A stretch of 64,000 nt of DNA, taken from NCBI GenBank assembly GCA_002399405.1, contig DHDP01000019.1:413360-477359 (forward strand), given 5' to 3'. The DNA comes from Treponema sp. UBA4873. GTDB taxonomy: Bacteria > Spirochaetota > Spirochaetia > Treponematales > Treponemataceae. Positions 59,713-64,000 of the stretch are shown here, piece after piece. Under the pieces are notes generated by a model, which was not told the DNA's origin, made no database searches, and saw only the letters and a list, made by a program, of their open reading frames with translations. Within the stretch, counting starts at the first letter, position 1. Each line of letters starts with the position of its first letter. A program made the position numbers and the translations under genes.

Positions 59713-61158
59713 TCATCTAAAAAATTTATTTTTAATATATTTTATGCAACTGATTATAAAACGATTTTTTAATAAAAATAAAACCATTACATAGATTAGA
59801 GCAGCAACTAAAATACATAAAAAAACTTGTAAAATGGGGCTTTGTATAATTCTTACAATAAAAATCAAAGGCAATATAAATGAAATAGTTGCTAAACAAT
59901 ATTGCAAAGTTGGTTTTATAATACTCCTAAAGTCAAAATATTTTTTTACAAAAAGAAAACCAAAAAAAGTCACGCTCAACTCAGCTATTACGGATGCAAA
60001 TCCAGCTCCAGCCGAATAATATCGAGGAATAAGAAAATAATTCAATATAAAATTAACAAAAGCTCCAACCAATGTTGTATATAATATATATTTGTCCTTT
60101 CGTAAAGGTATAAAAATCTGTATTCCATTAAAATTGCTAAGTGATAAAATAAGTAGCAAAGGAGACATAATTTGCATAACCTTAATAGAAGGCGCAAAAC
60201 TATTTCCACTTAATAATAAAATAATAGGTTTAGAAATAATAATCAAACCAATTACTGAAGGAATGGAAAAAAACAGCAAAAAATTAATACTTTTTTTTAA
60301 AATAGCCTGGAATTTATTATAATTATTTTGTTCTGCATAATAAGATAAACGAGGCATAAAAACAGCAGTAGCTGCAATTATTAAAGATGTTAATATACGC
60401 ACCATCTTTGTTGCAGCCGTATAAATACCAACTTCCTTATCAGTACTCATAAAGCCAAGCATTGTAACATCAAGCATTGTATATACACTAACTGCGACTG
60501 ATTTGCTAAAAAGTATAAATATAGGTTTTACATGTCTTTTTAGATTCATTCGTTGGTGTACACGAATTAGAAACTTTCGAGAATGCAAAAAATTGCATAT
60601 ATTTGAACCAACGTTTGAAAAAACAGAAATAGCTGCATATTTAATATAATCATCCTCTGTTTTTACAAAAATAAAAAGTAACATAAGACTAATACATTGA
60701 AAAATAAAGGAACGTATTGTTATATATTTAAAATCCTCTAAAGCACTATATATCCATTCAATTCCTAAAGTCGTAAATAAAATTGTGGCGCTACAAATAC
60801 ACAACAAAACGCGATAATCGCGAAACTTTGGAACTAAAAAAAGTGCTAAAAGAAATAATACATAAGAAAAAAGTGTTGCTATACTATTAATAGTAAATAT
60901 TTCTTTGATAAATTGTGAAAAAAGTTTCTTTTGATCACGAATTTTTGCTGCTTCACGAATACCATAATTACTTATACCTAAACTACCAAGTAGTGCAAAA
61001 TATTGAATAATTGAATTTGCAAAATTGACCTTTCCCAATCCAACCGGAAGCAACACTCTAGAAGCATAAGGAAAAGTAATAAGAGGAAATATAACCTGCA
61101 TTAACGTACGCAATACGTTATACACTGCATTTTTTTTTAATGAATTTTGTTCTTCCAT
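59713..61158 (-). CDS. Oligosaccharide-unit flippase (Wzx-type, MATE/MOP superfamily)
   Basis: The 481-residue membrane protein has about 12-14 spans and the typical Wzx N-terminus VYNVLRTLMQVIFPLITFPY, then LGKVNFANSIIQYFALLGSLG and ISNYGIREAAKIRDQ. It would flip undecaprenyl-linked repeat units to the periplasm for the Wzy-like polymerase. GC is very low compared with the flanking genes, a sign of acquisition. A 225-bp gap without features separates it from the GT42-like gene. Confidence 0.9.
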   Translation of the reverse strand: MEEQNSLKKNAVYNVLRTLMQVIFPLITFPYASRVLLPVGLGKVNFANSIIQYFALLGSLGISNYGIREAAKIRDQKKLFSQFIKEIFTINSIATLFSYVLFLLALFLVPKFRDYRVLLCICSATILFTTLGIEWIYSALEDFKYITIRSFIFQCISLMLLFIFVKTEDDYIKYAAISVFSNVGSNICNFLHSRKFLIRVHQRMNLKRHVKPIFILFSKSVAVSVYTMLDVTMLGFMSTDKEVGIYTAATKMVRILTSLIIAATAVFMPRLSYYAEQNNYNKFQAILKKSINFLLFFSIPSVIGLIIISKPIILLLSGNSFAPSIKVMQIMSPLLLILSLSNFNGIQIFIPLRKDKYILYTTLVGAFVNFILNYFLIPRYYSAGAGFASVIAELSVTFFGFLFVKKYFDFRSIIKPTLQYCLATISFILPLIFIVRIIQSPILQVFLCILVAALIYVMVLFLLKNRFIISCIKYIKNKFFR

Positions 61159-61700
61159 TTATCTCGATCTATTTTTAAACAAATATATCTATACTAATTT
61201 TTGAATGTGACCAATGCTGCACAATACCGTTCTTTATCAAGATTTTGCAGTGTAGAATTTCCGTCTCTGTTTTCTGCAACAAAAACACATTCAGGTGAAT
61301 CAGTAAACGAGTCAACAAGCGAAGCGGAATGTATGGTAACAATAAGCTGTGTATGTTCCGACGCTTCTTTTAAAATCTGCGCGACGGTCCGGATCAGGAT
61401 GAAGCCCCAGTTCAGGCTCTTCTATGCATACAAGAGGCGGCTGGTCAGGGTTGCAGAGTATTGCAAGCAGACACAAATACCGGAGAGTGCCGTCAGAAAG
61501 CCGCGTCGCCGGAATCATAAAGCCGTTTACTGTCAGAAATACCTGCACGGTGCCGCCTTCAATCTGCACATCAAAATCCGAAATACCTTCATTCAGATCA
61601 CCAAGTGCCTACAATATACGGCCTTTTGCCTGTACATCACGACGCAGTTTATTCAGGACAAGCCCCAGATTGCTGTAATCAGATTCAAGATATTTATTCG

Positions 61701-61807
61701 TGCGGAGGGTTTAATACCCCGCCCCTTGGGGCGTATGAGGGGTATTAAATCCCGACTGCAATACCTTTAGAGAACTCCATACCTCGACGCTTGCGTCGAG
61801 GTTGGTG
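61701..61807. mobile_element. 107-bp palindromic insertion B in the ATPase pseudogene
   Basis: ATTCG at 61696-61700 recurs at 61808-61812. Removing 107 bp and one ATTCG joins the codons for LPN to KYLESDYSNLG in frame. Inside, TTTAATACCCC and GGGGTATTAAA enclose a GCCCC-TT-GGGGC hairpin (61710-61750), and CCTCGACGC-TT-GCGTCGAGG (61783-61802) forms another. No terminal inverted repeat is evident. It resembles palindrome-associated elements derived from IS200/IS605-type ends, but the 5-bp duplication argues for a different mechanism. Confidence 0.7.
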
Positions 61808-61908
61808 ATTCGGCAGATCAGCTTTCTGCGGCAGACGTGGAAGTGTATATCTTCCCATACTCCACTCACGGTAAAGGCGGATTTGAGACAGCTGTAAACC
61901 TGCATACG

Positions 61909-62037
61909 GGAACCTCTAAAAACTTCAGTTTTTAGAGGTAACTCTGAAAGAGTGATGTTTTAAGTCGTGATATTACAACGACTTAAAACTCGTCAGCACC
62001 TCTAAAAAGTCACTGAAAGTGAGTTTTTAGAGGTGCC
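61909..62037. mobile_element. 129-bp MITE-like insertion A in the ATPase pseudogene
   Basis: CATACG occurs at 61903-61908 and 62038-62043 as a 6-bp target duplication. The ends are GGAACCTCTAAAAA and, inverted, GGCACCTCTAAAAA (14 bp, one mismatch). Inner palindromes include CCTCTAAAAAC-TTCA-GTTTTTAGAGG at the left end and GTTTTAAGTCGT / ACGACTTAAAAC (61957-61989). Removing the element and one CATACG restores the uninterrupted reading EITYAGLQLSQIRLY. No coding capacity; it would need a transposase in trans. Confidence 0.85.
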
Positions 62038-62569
62038 CATACGTTATTTCAGGATACTGATCAGGATCTTTGCGTTGAGAAAGGATAGACTTTTCAAGAT
62101 CTATCTCTTCCGTCTGCAGATACCGTTTTACGGCGTTTCCTTTTTTCTCCTTTACATTGAGATACGGGCGACCGCCGTTAAAATGATAATAAAAATACGG
62201 TGTGTCATGAAGATCATCCACAGGTAAAGAATTCTCTATACGCTCATCACGTATTTCAAAGCGCTGATTTACCGCAGAAAAAGAAACAGTATACCGTAAT
62301 CCATCTATATCAGTTTTATTGGGAACAAGCACAGTATTCAGACTGACACGCGCACCTCTTTCTGCACCTTTCCAGATCCAATCAGTTACACCGGCGCATT
62401 ATGAAGCAGATCTACAGCTTCCAGCAGGTTCGATTTACCGGAACCATTTGCTCCGATCAGAATAGTAAGATCATGCAGATGAACAGTCTGCCCTTTTCCA
62501 AAACTTAGAAAATTTGATAACATTATTTCTTTTAACAGCATTTTTTCCTTACGCTCTTACATAATTCCG

Positions 62570-63124
62570 TCATTCTTTTTCTTCCCTTCCCGCCGCTTCG
62601 TACACGCTCACGCACCCCTGCGCCGCAAGCCATTCCGCAGCCGCGCCGTCCGTGCCTTCCCCTGTAATCCCCAGCGTTCCGGCCGGCGCTTCCGCCGCCC
62701 GCTCCGGTACCGGCAGCTGCGCAAACTCAAGCCCCGCACTCCGTGCCGCCCATTCAATAATGAACGCAATGTCGCTTTCCCCGTACAGACACACCCTTGT
62801 GCATCCCCGCGCTTTTGCCTGCATGACACATCTTTCCACAGCCGCCCTGCACTCCCGTACTTCAGCAAACGTCCGCCGCAGGCAGCGGTAGCTGCGGTGC
62901 GCTATCTCGTTCATGCCTTCCGGCGTAAGCGCGTACCGTATGTTCCGTGCAGAAAGCCGTTTTGCCAGAATCCAGCCTCTGTTTGCAAAACGCCGGAGCA
63001 CGATGTTCGTCATGCCGAGCGACAGCCCCAGTTCCGCCGCTATTTCGCGCTGCTTCGCTTCAGGATTCGCGGTAAGTGCCGTTTGTATGTTTGAAAGTAA
63101 CTGTAATTCAGGTTCTGCTGTCAT
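62570..63124 (-). CDS. Winged-helix regulator with Rossmann-like C-terminus
   Basis: The 184-residue protein has a MarR-like winged helix in residues 5-75 (KQREIAAELGLSLGMTNIVL; GWILAKRLSARNIRYALT) and a C-terminal region with TRVCLYGESDIAFIIEWAAR that looks like a nucleotide-binding or sugar-sensing Rossmann half. Proteins of this layout often head surface-polysaccharide clusters, and this one stands at the 5' side of the minus-strand cluster (with the ATPase pseudogene between). GC is clearly higher than in the cluster. No ribosome-binding site is visible; a short upstream frame ends on the start codon (ATGA), so translation may be coupled to it. Confidence 0.75.
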   Translation of the reverse strand: MTAEPELQLLSNIQTALTANPEAKQREIAAELGLSLGMTNIVLRRFANRGWILAKRLSARNIRYALTPEGMNEIAHRSYRCLRRTFAEVRECRAAVERCVMQAKARGCTRVCLYGESDIAFIIEWAARSAGLEFAQLPVPERAAEAPAGTLGITGEGTDGAAAEWLAAQGCVSVYEAAGREEKE

Positions 63125-63322
63125 ATGTTTTGTTTTTTAAAAATGAATTTCATCCGGGACACAGAGTCTCCGGAAAAAAACGGGAGAAGGAAAGGTGAGT
63201 GGATATACCGCCGCCGAAACATGCTGGTATTCTCTCCGCACCGGATGTTCAAGACAGTGAACACTATATCCCTTTAACAGGCAAAAAGCAAGGAGATACT
63301 GTGTAAATCCAGGGCTTACGCA

Positions 63323-64000
63323 TTATAACATTTGCAGCATAGTTTGTAAGTAATCATCATCACACATACAGGTAATCTGTTTTTTATGAAGAGAAAAGTT
63401 CGGTTTGCCGGTCGGGTTTGGAGCGGTCTTAAAAAGATTCAGTGAAATTTTCCGCAGGACGGCAGGATTCTGCGGGCTGTGGTCTTTCAGACTTCGCGTA
63501 TAATCTTCGTTGTACATCATGTCGAGTGTCCAGTGCAGGTTATTTTCGATTCCCCAGTGCGGCCGCATGGATTTTGTAGCTGTTTCCACATTTGCAAGCG
63601 ATGTAATGAAACAGCGTACGTCGACGGTTTTATTACCGTCGGTAATCCGCGCGCTTTTTACCATTCCGACGCCTTTCAGATTTGCCCGGTCGTCTTTCTG
63701 TGTAAGCCAGCCGAGGCTGGTACAGAGTTTGTAATCTCGTTTTTCAGTCCTGCCGTGGTCTTTTTCTATTCCGAATGTGAACTCCTCTACGCCGAACTTT
63801 TCAAAAAACTTTTTATCATCTCTGCTGAAAAATTCTTTCACATCATCGTGCAGAGCCGACTGATTCCCTTTAAGGGAAATCAGATAGTCGGATTCCTTTT
63901 CTGTGATTTTTTCAACTTTTTTCTTCTGACAGCCCATTGCATCAATCGTCACAATCACTCCTTGTAAGTCCATCAGCTCCGGAACAGCCGTGATTTCGTT
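63323..64000 (-). CDS. ISAs1-family transposase, C-terminal part (runs off right edge)
   Basis: The frame is open to the window end. It reads NEITAVPELMDLQGVIVTID, then AMGCQKKKVEKITEKESDYL and a SLKGNQ segment, with DHGRTEKRDY, and near the end MRPHWGIENNLHWTLDMMY (catalytic Glu region) and NEDYTRSLKDHSPQNPAVLR. These are the DDE-Tnp ISAs1 signatures. No damage is visible in this part. The stop at 63323 is followed by a possible inverted-repeat end near 63300-63320, which cannot be confirmed without the other end. Confidence 0.92.
   Translation of the reverse strand, partial: NEITAVPELMDLQGVIVTIDAMGCQKKKVEKITEKESDYLISLKGNQSALHDDVKEFFSRDDKKFFEKFGVEEFTFGIEKDHGRTEKRDYKLCTSLGWLTQKDDRANLKGVGMVKSARITDGNKTVDVRCFITSLANVETATKSMRPHWGIENNLHWTLDMMYNEDYTRSLKDHSPQNPAVLRKISLNLFKTAPNPTGKPNFSLHKKQITCMCDDDYLQTMLQML

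Larger units (their letters stand above)
61194..62541 (-). pseudogene. AAA_21-type ATPase gene with two frameshifts, a stop and two small insertions
   Basis: ATG at 62541 (AAGGA upstream) starts MLLKEIMLSNFLSFGKGQ and a P-loop GANGSGKSN. A frameshift near 62397 leads into WIWKGAERGARVSLNTVLV. After PDQYPEIT, element A (61909-62037) intervenes; after KADLPN, element B (61701-61807). Then come LRRDVQAKGRIL, a TAG at 61609-61611, and CIEEPELGLHPD. A second shift near 61395 gives LIRTVAQILKEASEHTQLIV to the stop at 61194. The intact gene would be a SMC-like ATPase of about 370 residues of the OLD/AAA_21 kind. Confidence 0.88.

Noticed and set aside
63125..63322. Possible gene or RNA between the winged-helix gene and the ISAs1 transposase.
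   Set aside because: No frame with signals and no convincing fold was seen; a ten-codon frame overlapping the winged-helix start is too weak to annotate.

Overview
The window reads as a chromosomal segment of a spirochaete, most likely a Treponema from a host-associated or gut niche. This is inference from gene content: glycosaminoglycan/polyuronate use, fused trpGD and trpCF, Rpn-family PD-(D/E)XK proteins with their decayed copies, DUF4143 ATPase remnants, lipoproteins, chemotaxis and c-di-GMP genes, and a base composition near 50% GC that falls sharply in the surface-polysaccharide genes. No rRNA, tRNA or CRISPR array was seen. Layout. (1) 1-10.1 kb is an unsaturated-uronate catabolic locus: KDPG aldolase (eda, cut by the left edge), a GH88 unsaturated glucuronyl hydrolase, a carbohydrate-binding-like protein, two heparinase II/III-family lyases, KDG kinase, a KduD-type dehydrogenase, an FCD-type GntR regulator and KduI. 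Together they cleave a uronic-acid polysaccharide (probably a glycosaminoglycan), split the unsaturated disaccharide and feed KDG to pyruvate and glyceraldehyde-3-phosphate. Two divergent promoter regions carry clean palindromes. (2) 10.2-15.7 kb holds trpGD-trpCF-trpB-trpA, translationally coupled at two of three junctions, behind a near-consensus promoter whose start region is a perfect palindrome. No trpE is present. Upstream lies a separate 32-codon membrane-peptide gene with its own promoter and terminator. (3) 15.8-21.7 kb is an alpha-glucoside unit: GH13 oligo-1,6-glucosidase, lipoprotein binding protein, two permeases and a LacI regulator, with two operator-like palindromes after the promoter and no ATPase gene. 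(4) 21.7-36.1 kb contains a GGDEF-EAL sensor, a chemoreceptor, a DOMON-like secreted protein with a CE1-type esterase, an erythrin-VIT iron transporter, a lipoprotein, a tocopherol-cyclase-like protein, a two-component system with a YD-repeat-like secreted protein, and a HAD phosphatase. (5) 36.1-48.8 kb is plastic accessory DNA: glf, a glf/DUF4143-ATPase chimera, a complete IS4-type element with 19-bp inverted repeats and a 7-bp target duplication, a PHP-SMC ATPase (TrlF-like) overlapping an AlbA_2/HATPase protein (a candidate defence pair), a broken GNAT gene, an Rpn gene and its remnants, a 22-bp tandem repeat, rfbC, an XRE repressor among AT-rich palindromes, and a truncated GH36 gene. (6) 48.8-61.2 kb is a minus-strand surface-polysaccharide cluster. 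It has a YhcH/NanQ-like protein, a KdsC-like phosphatase, a broken TPP enzyme, an HMGL-type aldolase, a CMP-sugar cytidylyltransferase, three glycosyltransferases, Wzy, a GT42/DUF115-like putative CMP-sugar transferase and Wzx. I propose that the small-molecule enzymes make and activate an unusual nonulosonic/ulosonic acid without a NeuB/KdsA synthase. (7) 61.2-64 kb has an AAA ATPase pseudogene carrying two small palindromic insertions whose removal restores the reading frame exactly, a winged-helix regulator, and an ISAs1 transposase cut by the right edge.
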